Source: CAZYTX01 sp964650485 (GTDB taxonomy: Bacteria > RBG-13-61-14 > DATKZS01). From it: 64,000 bases of DNA. The position numbers and the translations under genes were made by a program. Below the pieces are notes generated by a model. It was not told the origin of the DNA. It did not search any database and saw only the letters and a program-made list of their open reading frames with translations. The DNA lies in NCBI GenBank assembly GCA_964650485.1, contig CAZYTX010000017.1:1-64000 (forward strand), in the 5' to 3' direction. Below are positions 1 to 9,936 of this stretch, in pieces; the first letter of the stretch is position 1; every line of letters starts with the position of its first letter.

Positions 1-10
1 GCGTGTTTTT

Positions 11-75
11 GCGTTTACAGGGGGAAACGGTATCGGCTACGGGTGTAAACGGCGCCGTTCACACGTGTAAACGGC
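11..75. repeat. Iteron-like cluster of 11-bp repeats
   Basis: Three abutting 11-mers are visible: GTGTAAACGGC at 43-53, its inverted near-copy GCCGTTCACAC at 54-64 (one mismatch), and GTGTAAACGGC again at 65-75. Partial copies lie at 11-20 (GCGTTTACAG, inverted sense) and 23-30 (GGAAACGG). Repeats of this sort act as initiator or repressor binding sites. They sit about 170 bases beyond the 3' end of the reverse-strand winged-helix gene at 246-1202, so a functional link is possible but inferred. The array may continue left of the window. Confidence 0.6.
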
Positions 76-245
76 AAATCAAGCGGTGGTTGACGCCGTG
101 ATGCGCAAGTGCTTGATTTTATTGGATTCACGATCGGGGAAAATCCGGGGGCTTTTAATACTGAAGAGTATAGAAGATGCTTCACTCATCGGGCGGGTTT
201 GAGAGGCGTCGTGGGGGCGGATTGAATGTGCTTTCAAGATGGCAA

Positions 246-1202
246 TCATTCCGACAGAGCCTCTTGGATGTGGTATGGGAGCCGCTCGATCCCGGACTCC
301 GAGGCCATGTTCTCTGCATACCACTCCAGTGCCTTTGCGATCTCCTCCCGGGTGTAGCCGTCCTCGAGGAGCTCGGTCAAGACGCTCACCGCGAGCTGTC
401 GCTCCTGCTCCTTTGGCTTGTTGCCCTTCGTCTCGAAGAACCTCTCCACCATGTCCTTTATGCCCGGGCCGCCGGGCCTGCTTTCGGAGAGGTCTGCAAA
501 GCGCTCCTCGTTCAGCGGGCTTTCGACCGGCCTCTTTCTTGTCTTCTTCTTCAAAGCCTCTTTCCTGCCGGGCTTTGGCCTGCGGCCGGGAGCAGTGGTC
601 TTGCGTTCGGATTTTTTCCCTGGACCGGCTATTTTGCCTGGAGCGGGCTTCTCCTCTATTATCTCTCCCATCACAACGCCCGGTGCTGGCGGTTCTCCGC
701 GGACCTCGGATGGGAGCCGCACGCGGTATAGTGTGCCCTGGGTGTTCCTGTGGAGGGGCTTTATGTATCCGCTTTTTACCAGTCCCTGGAGCACCACGTT
801 CAGGCGCCTGTCCGAGAGGCGGGTTCTTTTTATGAGTTCCTTCTTGGATACGCGGCAGAAGTTTTTTCCGCTTCCGAAGCTGAGTCTGAACAGGTGTAGG
901 TACAGGGCCTGCTCCAGGGGGGCCTGGTCCTCCGGCAGGGTGTCCAGGAGTCTCCATGGTCCTGCAAGACCATGCTCGAGCTTGGCGCCGCCCAGCCACT
1001 CCCCGCGGTACAGCCGGCGAGGCGATGGCGGGCCCTTTGGAGGGGTGTCCGACTCGATGGCAGCGAGGGTCTGGTCGTCCTCGAGCGAGGAGGTCACAAG
1101 GTCCCTGCTGCCAGGGATCGGCGTGTAGTAATAGGTGTTGCTCTTGTGGGGCATGATGTTAAAGCTTAGACCACAAACAGGGGCCAAGTCAAACACCAGC
1201 AT
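246..1202 (-). CDS. Winged-helix DNA-binding protein, replication-initiator-like
   Basis: The central part, roughly residues 95-165, has the pattern of a winged-helix domain: a helical stretch, then KKELIKRTRLSDRRLNVVL as a helix-turn-helix, then GLVKSGYIKPL and a TLYRVRLP wing. A very basic, Pro/Lys-rich linker follows (about 185-240), then a small helical C-terminal domain containing DGYTREEIAKALEWY. This order (wHTH, basic linker, helical tail) resembles plasmid/phage replication or DnaD-like proteins, but I do not recognise a named family. The start is uncertain: neither the first ATG nor the one at 1154 (MPHKSNTYYY) has a clear ribosome site. It is transcribed away from the giant gene and stands alone. 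The nearby 11-bp repeats could be its targets. Confidence 0.65.
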   Translation of the reverse strand: MLVFDLAPVCGLSFNIMPHKSNTYYYTPIPGSRDLVTSSLEDDQTLAAIESDTPPKGPPSPRRLYRGEWLGGAKLEHGLAGPWRLLDTLPEDQAPLEQALYLHLFRLSFGSGKNFCRVSKKELIKRTRLSDRRLNVVLQGLVKSGYIKPLHRNTQGTLYRVRLPSEVRGEPPAPGVVMGEIIEEKPAPGKIAGPGKKSERKTTAPGRRPKPGRKEALKKKTRKRPVESPLNEERFADLSESRPGGPGIKDMVERFFETKGNKPKEQERQLAVSVLTELLEDGYTREEIAKALEWYAENMASESGIERLPYHIQEALSE

Positions 1203-1318
1203 GGGCCGAAGCTCATCAAGATGCTTTTCCGCGCAGGAAAATCCGGTTTTTCTTGTCTTGTAAGCTCTTGATTTTTAGGATCAAGTGATTTTTTCCTAAA
1301 ATTTTTTAAATTTTTTTC

Positions 1319-1347
1319 TTGACAAGCGCGCGAAGGTTTGCTATGTA
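1319..1347 (+). promoter_or_regulatory. Sigma-70-type promoter with AT-rich upstream tract
   Basis: A perfect TTGACA (1319-1324) is followed after 17 bases by TATGTA (1342-1347), preceded by an extended -10 TG dinucleotide (1339-1340). The 30 bases upstream are almost pure A/T, like an UP element. An inverted repeat CTTGAT/ATCAAG (1267-1272, 1280-1285) lies just before it. It would drive the giant secreted protein through a leader of about 330 bases. The -10 matches only half of the consensus, so this is a moderate call. Confidence 0.5.
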
Positions 1348-1682
1348 GAGTTCGTTAACATTAAAATAAAAAGCAATCTAGGATTAGAGCCAGGTGAAAA
1401 GTTTTCATGCTCTAAGTCCACGTAATCACGCAAATATTGCCAGGAGAAAGGATCAGGAAAAAGATCACAGCGAGCTTGAGGCTAAAGGATTTGTCAATTA
1501 TTAAAAAGGCTTAAGGAACGGAATGCAGGGTCCGGCCCGTGAGCGGCATGGATTTTGCACATTGTTGCGTTGTGAAGGTATGGAGATCAAGTACTATTAC
1601 GATATAGAAAAATAAAGGTTTTTTCAGGGATTCAGGTAAGGTAACAACCAAAAACTTTTTAGAGAAAGGAAAGGAGCACGGG
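1348..1682 (+). other. Long 5' leader with nested inverted repeat
   Basis: No convincing gene lies here. A nested dyad is visible: TTAGAGC (1384-1390) pairs with GCTCTAA (1409-1415), and inside it TGAAAA-G-TTTTCA (1395-1407) is itself a perfect palindrome. Flanking GGA and TCC extend the outer stem with a one-base bulge. It could be an RNA hairpin or a protein-binding operator. I compared it by eye with the c-di-GMP-I riboswitch core and saw no match. The leader ends with a good ribosome site (AAAGGAG, starting about 11 bases before the ATG at 1683). Confidence 0.45.
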
Positions 1683-4600
1683 ATGAAAAGGTTTGGCTTT
1701 CTGGTAATGGGATTTGCCCTGGTTTGCGCTTTGGGGCTGGCTCTTACGCCATCGCACGCGGCAAAGCAGGAGCTTCCGGGCGCATACCAATGCGGCGACT
1801 CCGGTGGATGCGACGGCCTTATAGGCCCGGACGACATATCCAACATTCAGACAACGTACACAGGGGGAGCAGCGGACTATAGCGGCTGCGTTCCTTCTGC
1901 GTGGGACATCCAGGAGATCACCGGAGACGATCTTATAGGTCCTGATGACATCTCCGTGTTGCAGGACTGGTATCTTGGGAGCTGGAACTCCGGAGCCGGT
2001 GAGGGCCGGCCGCAAAACTTCAGGATCCTGACCCTGAACCCCAGCGCAAATGACGGCGACACCGTACGCCTGGTAACAGAGGTGTTCGACGACCCATCAG
2101 TGTCAAACGGGGCCACGGACGACCGTGTGGGCTGGGGCGTGGTATTCGGCATTGACGGAAACAGCACCACATGCACGAGCGCACTCCTCTTCGGCAGGAC
2201 TCTGAACCCCAACGCCGCGGACGGGCCGGACCAGTTTGTGTGGGGCAACACCGTGTTCGACTACAACCAGGGCTCCATGGCAGCCGGTGCCACAACCTCC
2301 GTACTCCTGGACACCACCGGGTGCGGCGACTCGGAGATATACGTGGACGTCATGATCCCCAGCGACTCAATGGCCGGGAACGTGGGACAGAGGTTCCCGA
2401 CCAGCCTGTGGGCCACTGAAAAGATCGTGGTGACAGTCTCTGGCGCCACCGCGGTTTCCGTGACCGACATAAGCCTCCATCCCGACATCACCAGCATGTC
2501 CGAGGGCGCCACCGTGCTCTTCAGCGCAACCTGTACGTACTCAGACTCATCCACCGACGACTGCACAGATGCAGGGGGAGTTGACTGGTCCGCCACCGGG
2601 GACCTGACAATACTTAGCACAACGTCGCTCACCGCCCTGGTAGAAGCCGACGAGATACCGTGCGGAGCAGGAGGAAGCGGCTCCCTGACCGGAGACGCCG
2701 TGGACGATCCTACTGTTACCGATACCCTTGATATAACGGTTGACAACGACGACACTCTCGTGAGCGAGGACATCTCTCCCGACCCGGGCTCGACGCTCGA
2801 GGGCGGGCAGATACAGTTCAGCAAGCTGGAGACGTGGTCCGACGGTTGCACGGTTGACACCACCGGCGACGGCTCGTGGGGGATAGCGGCGAGCTCTTGC
2901 GACAGCTCGGGGACCATTGACGCAGCGGGTCTTTACACCGCGGGCGACGCTCTTTGCGGCGGCGGCTGCTCGGAGGACGTGAGCGCGGACGCGACCAACA
3001 GCCCGGTTACGGTGACGGTTGACAACGACGACACTCTCGTGAGCGAGGACATCTCTCCCGACCCGGGCTNNNNNNNNNNNNNNNNNNNNNNNNNNNNNNN
3101 NNNNNNNNNNNNNNNNNNNNNNNNNNNNNNNNNNNNNNNNNNNNNNNNNNNNNNNNNNNNNNNNNNNNNACGGTTGACAACGACGACACTCTCGTGAGCG
3201 AGGACATCTCTCCCGACCCGGGCTCGACGCTCGAGGGCGGGCAGATACAGTTCAGCAAGCTGGAGACGTGGTCCGACGGTTGCACGGTTGACACCACCGG
3301 CGACGGCTCGTGGGGGATAGCGGCGAGCTCTTGCGACAGCTCGGGGACCATTGACGCAGCGGGTCTTTACACCGCGGGCGACGCTCTTTGCGGCGGCGGC
3401 TGCTCGGAGGACGTGAGCGCGGACGCGACCAACAGCCCGGTTACGGTGACGGTTGACAACGACGACACGGTGACCAGCGACGATATGGCGCCATTGAGTT
3501 CGACCGTGAGCGAGGGAGGTACCGTGCAGTTCAGCCTTACCAGGACCTGGTCCGACGGGTGCACCGAGGACATCACCACGGGCGCGGGCTGGACCATCAC
3601 CGTGAGCGACTGCTCCACCGCGGGATCAATAGACCCGGACTCCGGTCTATACACTGCTGCTTCAAGCGTGAGCGCGGACTGCACCGAGAACGTGGACAGC
3701 ACCAACCCAGCCTCTGATAACGGCCCGGGCACTGTCAACGTGCAGGCTGGCGCAGCCACCTGCGACACCATCGCGGTGGTGCCCGGCACGACCGTGACCC
3801 TGGCCGAGGGGTCCACCCAGAACTTCACCCTCACCTGCACCTACTCTGACAGCTCGACCGACGACTGCACCGCGGTGGGAGGCGCCACCTGGAGCACCTC
3901 CGGCGACGTCATCCTGCTGGCTGACAACGACACCAACGCGGACGTGCAGGCAGACGACGTGCCGTGCTCGCTGGGAGGCTCAGGCGCGGTCACCGCGCAG
4001 AACAGCGAGTGCTCGGTGGACTCGTCCGACTCGACGGACATTGACGTTACAAACGACGACGTGTGCGCGCTGGAGATTTACGATCCGGGCACTGCTGTGT
4101 CCTCCTCGACGGACCAGTACGTGGCCAGCATTGACACCGCGGACACGCCCAGCGGACAGGGCGAGTGCATTGCAGACGCGCAGGGCGAGGAGGACCCCGC
4201 GGCGGCGTTCAACTACACCTGCGGGAACAACTCCTACTTCGCCGACAGGAACGACGTCATGCACTTCGACTCCATGGACGTGACCGGCATACCCGACGGG
4301 GCCACCATCACCGGCGTGGTGCTGGAGGCCTCGTGGTACGCGGAGGGCGGGTACGGCGGCACCAACTGCCTGGAGTGGGCCACAGACGAGAACACCTTTG
4401 TGAACACCGCGATCTGCCCCTCCAACGTGCAGGCATGGAACGACGAGGCCGAGGACATCACCGCGGACCGCACCTGGACCAAGAGCATGATCTCCACCAT
4501 GGACGTCCGGTACACCAACAACGACGGCCCCCCCCCGGACGGCGTGGCCTGGGACTACGTGCGCGTGCACGTGTCCTATGAGAGCTTGGGCTCGCGCACC

Positions 4601-7600
4601 CTGATAACCGCCATCTTCGAGGGCGAGACCACGGACTACCTTGCGTGGGAGAACTGCGACGACGGGTGCTCGACTGACCTGACCGCGGGCTCGACCATAA
4701 CGGGCGACGGCACCGGCGGCAACGGCTTCATGCAGGGGGACGAGGTGCCTTGCGGGGATGACCCGGCGGGCGCAATCTTCGTGCAGGCATGGAACTCCCA
4801 GGGCGCCATGCTCGAGTCTTCCACCATAACGGTTGACAACGACGACACGCTCGATAGCGAGCTTGCGTCACCCGACCCGGGCAGCACGCTCGAGGGCGGG
4901 CAGATACAGTTCACCCAGCTCCAGACATGGTCCGACGGTTGCACGGTTGACACCACCGCGAGCGCGGGCTGGACCATTTCGACCACCACCTGCGACACCT
5001 CGGGTTCCATCACCTCGGACGGGCTCTACACCGCGGGCCAGGAGCCCTGTAGTGCCGGCTGCTCGGAGGACGTGAGCTCGAGCGCGGACAACAGCCCTGT
5101 TACGGTGACGGTTAACAACGACGACACGCTCCAGAGCGAGCTTGCCTCACCCGACCCGGGCAGCACGCTCGAGAACGGGCAGATACAGTTCAAGCAGCTC
5201 CAGACTTACTCCGACGGTTGCACCGTGGACACCACCGCGAGCGCGGGCTGGACCCTGAGCGCGGACTCATGCGCCAATGCTGCGAGCTCCATCAACTCGG
5301 ACGGACTCTACACCGCGGGCGATGAGCTGTGCGGCGCGGGATGCGGCTCCTCCGTAGCCTCGAGCGCCGACAACAGCCCGGTTACGGTGACGGTTAACAA
5401 CGACGACACCATAGTGAGCACCAACATAGAGCCCGGTTCCACCACTGTGCAGGAGAACGCCAGCACGAACTTTGACCTTATCCGCACCTGGTCGGACACC
5501 TGCACCGAGGACCTGACAGCCGATGCCACGTGGTCAATAAGCGTCAGCGACTGCAACACCACAGGCTCAGTGTCGGGCGGCCTGTACACCGCGGGCGACG
5601 AGCCCGGCCCTGCCGGTTGCTCCGAGTCCGTAGTGACCAGCTCCCCTGCTTCCGACAACACGGGCGACGTGACCGTGACCGACGACGACGCTGTTGCCGT
5701 TGAGGTCACCGACATAAGCCTCCATCCCGACATCACCAGCATGTCCGAGGGCGCCTCGGTGCTCTTTGCCGCGACCTGCACCTACTCCGACTCATCCACG
5801 GACGACTGCACCAACGCAGGAGGGGTGAGCTGGTCGGTTACCGGAGACCTCACAATCCTGAGCTCCACGACTCTGACGGCAAAGGTTGAAGCGAACGAGA
5901 TACCGTGCGGCGACGGCGGAAGCGGCTCGCTCACAGGCGACGCCGTGGACGATCCTACAGTTACCGACACCCTTAACATAACGGTTGACAACGACGACAC
6001 GCTCCAGAGCGAGCTGGCCTCACCCGACCCGGGCAGCACGCTCGAGAACGGGCAGATACAGTTCAAGCAGCTCCAGACTTACTCCGACGGTTGCACCGTG
6101 GACACCACCGCGAGCGCGGGCTGGACCCTGAGCGCGGACTCATGCGCCAATGCTGCGAGCTCCATCAACTCGGACGGACTCTACACCGCGGGCGATGAGC
6201 TGTGCGGCGCGGGATGCGGCTCCTCCGTAGCCTCGAGCGCCGACAACAGCCCGGTTACGGTGACGGTTAACAACGACGACACCATAGTGAGCACCAACAT
6301 AGAGCCCGGTTCCACCACTGTGCAGGAGAACGCCAGCACGAACTTTGACCTTATCCGCACCTGGTCGGACACCTGCACCGAGGACCTGACAGCCGATGCC
6401 ACGTGGTCAATAAGCGTCAGCGACTGCAACACCACAGGCTCAGTGTCGGGCGGCCTGTACACCGCGGGCGACGAGCCCGGCCCTGCCGGTTGCTCCGAGT
6501 CCGTAGTGACCAGCTCCCCTGCTTCCGACAACACGGGCGACGTGACCGTGACCGACGATGATGGCGGCGCCGTGGCGCCCGTGATCACCGCGGTGTTCCC
6601 CATAGACACGAGCATCACCAACAGGTGGGGCATTGACCGCTACCGGCTGAACGCGCACCACGACCAGCCCCTGACCGTGGAGGTGAGCAACAGCCCGACC
6701 AGCATGAGCGCCGGCTGCACGGCGGAGGACCTGACGAACATCAGCTACAACTGCACCGACCAGGGCGGCGGAGTATGGGTGTGCGACACCGGCGGTGCAT
6801 TCCTTGTTGGAGGCGACACCCACTACTGCAAGGTGACGGCATCTAACTCGAGCGGCAGCACCGTGTTCTACGGGGACATGCTGGTCGCGCACGACGTCGC
6901 GGACTCCTACGGCGGGTTTGCACAGGGCTACATCGGCGGCGGCACCTATGACTTCACCAACAACACGGCCGTCCCCGGCAACGTGCTGGTGACCGCCAGC
7001 AGGCGCGAGCTGGGATCGCCCATCGCCGACAACGTGTACGTGCAGGTGATACGCGGAAACACCGTAAGCGAGTACTTCACAACGACCACCGGACAGCTCG
7101 CCCTCACCCTGACGGACAGGCCCATTGACGAGCTGACCTTGGGATACAAGTGCGGCCTCGAGCAGTGCCCCGCAGAGCCGCCCAGGAGCTCGGCAAACGC
7201 AGCGGACGACTACCGCTACATGACATGGCACGACATAGACGCGCGCGACATGAACTGCGCCTTGAAGCTCATGGCCGGCGGCTTCATGCGCTACCGGGCG
7301 GACGTGTCCGGCACCATACCCGAGGCCGACTTCGACACCTACATCGAGGACATCCAGACCGACACCGCGGTGGGCTCCATATTCCACCCGCCCACAAGGC
7401 TCCGGGCGGCCATGGTCATCACCACCCTGTGGGACACCGACCAGATAGCGGAGGGGCTCGACTCCATCTTCTACGTGCCTGACAAGCAGGGCTCCATCTC
7501 CGTGTGTATAACGGGAACCGGAAGGGACGACGCCAGGTATCCGGCAAAGACCGCGCTGCCGCCGAACCTCCTGGCCCCCGAGATCATAAGAGAGGACTGG

Positions 7601-9691
7601 AACACCCCCTGCGACGACTGGTCCGTTAACCCCGGAATAACGGACTTCACCATGCACTTCTACGATCCGGGACAGTACAGGGTGCTCTGGTCAATCGGAC
7701 TCTACGCCAACGGCGGGCCGTTCAACCTGACCGTGTTCGACCTCTACTCCTTCCCCTTCTATACATGTGCACTGGGATGGAGAGGGTACACCGTGCCCAG
7801 CGGGCTCTCATCCGGCAACCAGACCGACAGCGTTGGCACGGACCTGGCCTGGAGCAATGCAAACGGCGGCATTGACCTTCGCGAGGATTACACCGACACC
7901 GAGGGGAACAATCAGAAGGCCGAGAGCATCTACGGCGACCCGTGGCAAGAGGGCGACACAAGGTACACCCAGCAGTTGGGCTACGATGCCGACGGCACGT
8001 ACGACAGAAAGGTACTCATGACCTTGACCAGCGATCTCCCCATAGACCCCGGAAGAAGGGACGCAAACATGAGGAGCGGCGCAACACCGTCCCACACCTA
8101 CAAGCTGCCCAACATCTCCGAGGAGACCGACATCGGCGGCGACTTCGACCAGAGGTTCTACAGGGCGAACCAGATACTGCTCATGGGCGCTGACCTGAAC
8201 GTCGAGCGGGGCATGGGAGTGACCGGGCTCTCGCTCTTCAACGCCCATATTGACGACGTCGAGTTCACCACCTTCCAGGTGTTCTATATGCAGTCCACCG
8301 GAGCCCCCATGATGGGCAACAGGGACATCCAGTTCTGGGCCGGCGGCAACAACCCGTGGGGCGACGCCGTGGGCACCCCCACCGACAGCTTAGTGGTCTC
8401 CAAGGAGCACGTGAACCTGGCCAGCGCTTGGGGCGAGGTATCCGACACTCAAGGCAACACCCTGAACTTAACCTCCAGGAACCAGGGCGGACCCACGCTC
8501 TACGCCGGCATCTTCGCGCTCTCGCGCGGCAAGCACCTGTACCACAGGAAGGACGACCGCTCCATGTCCGGCGAGGTCTCATTCGGACAGCCTGACTTCC
8601 ATCCGGGATCAGTGCTCTCGGTCTACAACATGACCGAGCCCGAGAACACGACCGCCCTGGAGGCCACCGACTTCATGCTCATGCCGGAAGCCATAGAACC
8701 CGACCCGGACCAGTACCTCTACCCAGGGATACAGTGGGCCGGGACCGCAGGAGAATCCTCTCCCATCCAGAGGAACAGCGAGATGATAAGGGACAGGACC
8801 ATCGAGACAAGCGAGACCGGCAGGATCATACCAAGCGACGGGTCCCGGCTCTACTTCAAGTGGACGGCAAAGGGAGTGTGGAAGAACTCGGCAAGGGACT
8901 ATGACACCTGGAACGTGAGCCTGAGAGAGTCAGGCATCGAGACCGTGGCAGCGGACGGCTCGACATACTCGGGATGGCGCAGGAAGTGGTCCGCGGTCTC
9001 CAAGATCGAGAGCAAGTACGGCCGCTGCTCGGGAAGCACGTTCTACGATGATCCCTCCACGACAGACAACTGGCATTACCATGCCTACAGGCCCTACATC
9101 GGACCCATGTTCCAGGACCAGGGCGTGGCCGGGGGAGATGATCTGGTGATAAACTCCAGGAAGCACACCTGCCTCGATACCACCGTGACCATATCCTCGG
9201 TTGACGCCAATAACCAGTTGACCCTTAACACCGCTTGCGCAGACATCTGCGGAGGACTGGACGGCGATCACGACATCCGCTACAAGGTCGAGCGCAAAGG
9301 CACGCCTCTCGGCGAGTGCATCATAAACGAGTGGTACGGAGGCGGGCCCGGATCATACCACTGCAAAGCCAACACCTTCTGGGAAGCAGAGGGACCGAAC
9401 ATAGGCTCCACCGTCACCGTGCACCTGCCCGAGCCCGCCTCAGGGTCCAGGACCCTCTCAGACGGCGCCGGCGGGAACATCACAGCCTACGTGCCCGACA
9501 TCTGGGACGGGATCTCACCGTCGCAGAACGTGCAGCTCGAGTGGGGATATAACACCCTCGTGTTCAACACCAGCGACTACACCACCGGTGGAATGGGACA
9601 CGCATTCATGTACAGCAACCGCGACTTCATAGAAAACGAGAGGACAATCGAGTACAACTCAAGCGACTCCGCTTACGTGCTATCGCAGTAA
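1683..9691 (+). CDS. Giant secreted multi-repeat protein with dockerin-like N-terminus (interrupted by assembly gap)
   Basis: It starts with a Sec signal peptide (basic MKRF, hydrophobic core, cleavage near SHA at about 27). Next come two dockerin-like calcium-loop segments, each containing LIGPDDIS (about 42-100). Then follow many Cys-containing Ig-like (Big-type) domains of about 90-95 aa separated by VTVDNDDT or VTVNNDDT linkers. A jelly-roll-like insert lies at about 4065-4580. The C-terminal third (6570-9691) is long, non-repetitive and matches nothing I know; no membrane anchor is visible. The frame changes across the N run, but repeat spacing shows that this comes from the placeholder length. 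With 224 missing bases the frame is continuous and the protein is about 2,710 aa. It is probably a cell-surface or extracellular adhesin or matrix protein. It sits beside a glycan operon and is monocistronic between a promoter and a terminator. Confidence 0.8.
2736..3448 (+). repeat. 279-bp perfect tandem repeat, collapsed at the gap
   Basis: A 279-base unit (93 codons) begins at 2736, restarts at 3015, is lost in the gap after 55 bases, and a further copy runs 3170-3448. The visible parts look identical by eye. Each unit encodes one Ig-like domain beginning DNDDTLVSEDISPDPGS, with several Cys. Identity at DNA level implies recent expansion or gene conversion and explains why assembly failed here. 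Confidence 0.9.
3070..3169. other. Assembly gap (100 N)
   Basis: Exactly 100 N, a typical placeholder of unknown true length. The left flank is base 55 of a 279-bp repeat and the right flank is base 1 of another copy. The missing length should therefore be 224 + 279k bases, which restores the reading frame. Confidence 0.95.
5115..6561 (+). repeat. Segmental duplication of two Ig-like domains (873-bp offset)
   Basis: Bases 5115-5688 recur at 5988-6561 with an offset of 873 bases (291 codons), almost unchanged; one G/T difference was seen near the left end. Each copy encodes a domain starting DTLQSELASPDPGS and one starting DTIVSTNIEPGS. The 300-base block between them (5700-5995, starting DISLHPDITSMSEG) is a diverged copy of 2463-2750. 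The gene thus grew by duplicating multi-domain blocks as well as single domains. Confidence 0.85.
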
Positions 9692-9713
9692 CGCGGTCGC
9701 TGAAACGCAAAAA

Positions 9714-9746
9714 AAAGCGGCGCCCTGATAACCAGGGCGCCGCTTT
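9714..9746 (+). terminator. Strong intrinsic terminator after the giant gene
   Basis: A perfect 14-bp stem: AAAGCGGCGCCCTG (9714-9727), loop ATAAC, CAGGGCGCCGCTTT (9733-9746). It begins 22 bases after the stop codon. The A-run before it and the T's after it make it potentially bidirectional. Confidence 0.85.
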
Positions 9747-9775
9747 CTAGTTTGAGACCTGGAAATTCCCTTTTT

Positions 9776-9893
9776 CGCACAGAGGCGTAAAGGCGCAAAA
9801 ACAGGAAATTCATTGGATTGAATGATCGAAAAAAAACATGGATTTCTGGCGATCTTGGCCTCCTCGGCGTTTTGGCGTTCGAGTTCTTGCGTC
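9776..9893. repeat. Dispersed intergenic repeat of the 'GCAAAGGCGCAAAG' kind
   Basis: Short-period G/C-A stretches (9776-9802, built on AGAGGCGTAAAGGCGCAAA) and an opposite-sense stretch (9840-9893, built on CTTGGCCTCCTCGGCGTTTTGGCG) flank an AT-rich core. I know this pattern as a non-coding intergenic repeat in many environmental bacterial genomes, where it creates spurious reading frames. No gene is called here. It separates the giant gene from the glycan operon. Confidence 0.45.
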
Positions 9894-9936
9894 AAAAATT
9901 TGAACCTTTCCCACCATTGGCATATCATAAAACTAG

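Noticed and set aside
79..999. Long reverse frame rich in Arg, Gly and Pro overlapping the winged-helix gene
   Set aside because: It is a shifted-frame shadow of the gene at 246-1202, with low-complexity composition and no motif.
1420..1500. Possible c-di-GMP (GEMM) riboswitch because of CACGCAAA-like words
   Set aside because: The paired elements and the conserved GGTGACGCAAAGC-type core are absent.
3194..3300. A separate second gene starting right after the N run
   Set aside because: The supposed start lies within a repeat identical to the upstream copy, and repeat arithmetic restores a single frame across the gap.
2736..6561. CRISPR-like array
   Set aside because: The repeats are protein-coding, 279 bp and longer, in frame, and lack short unique spacers.
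6440..7657. 405-codon reverse frame under the giant gene
   Set aside because: Its composition (Gly, Val, His, Arg-rich) and repeated pattern mirror the forward repeats; no ribosome site or domain is visible, while the forward frame has clear domains.
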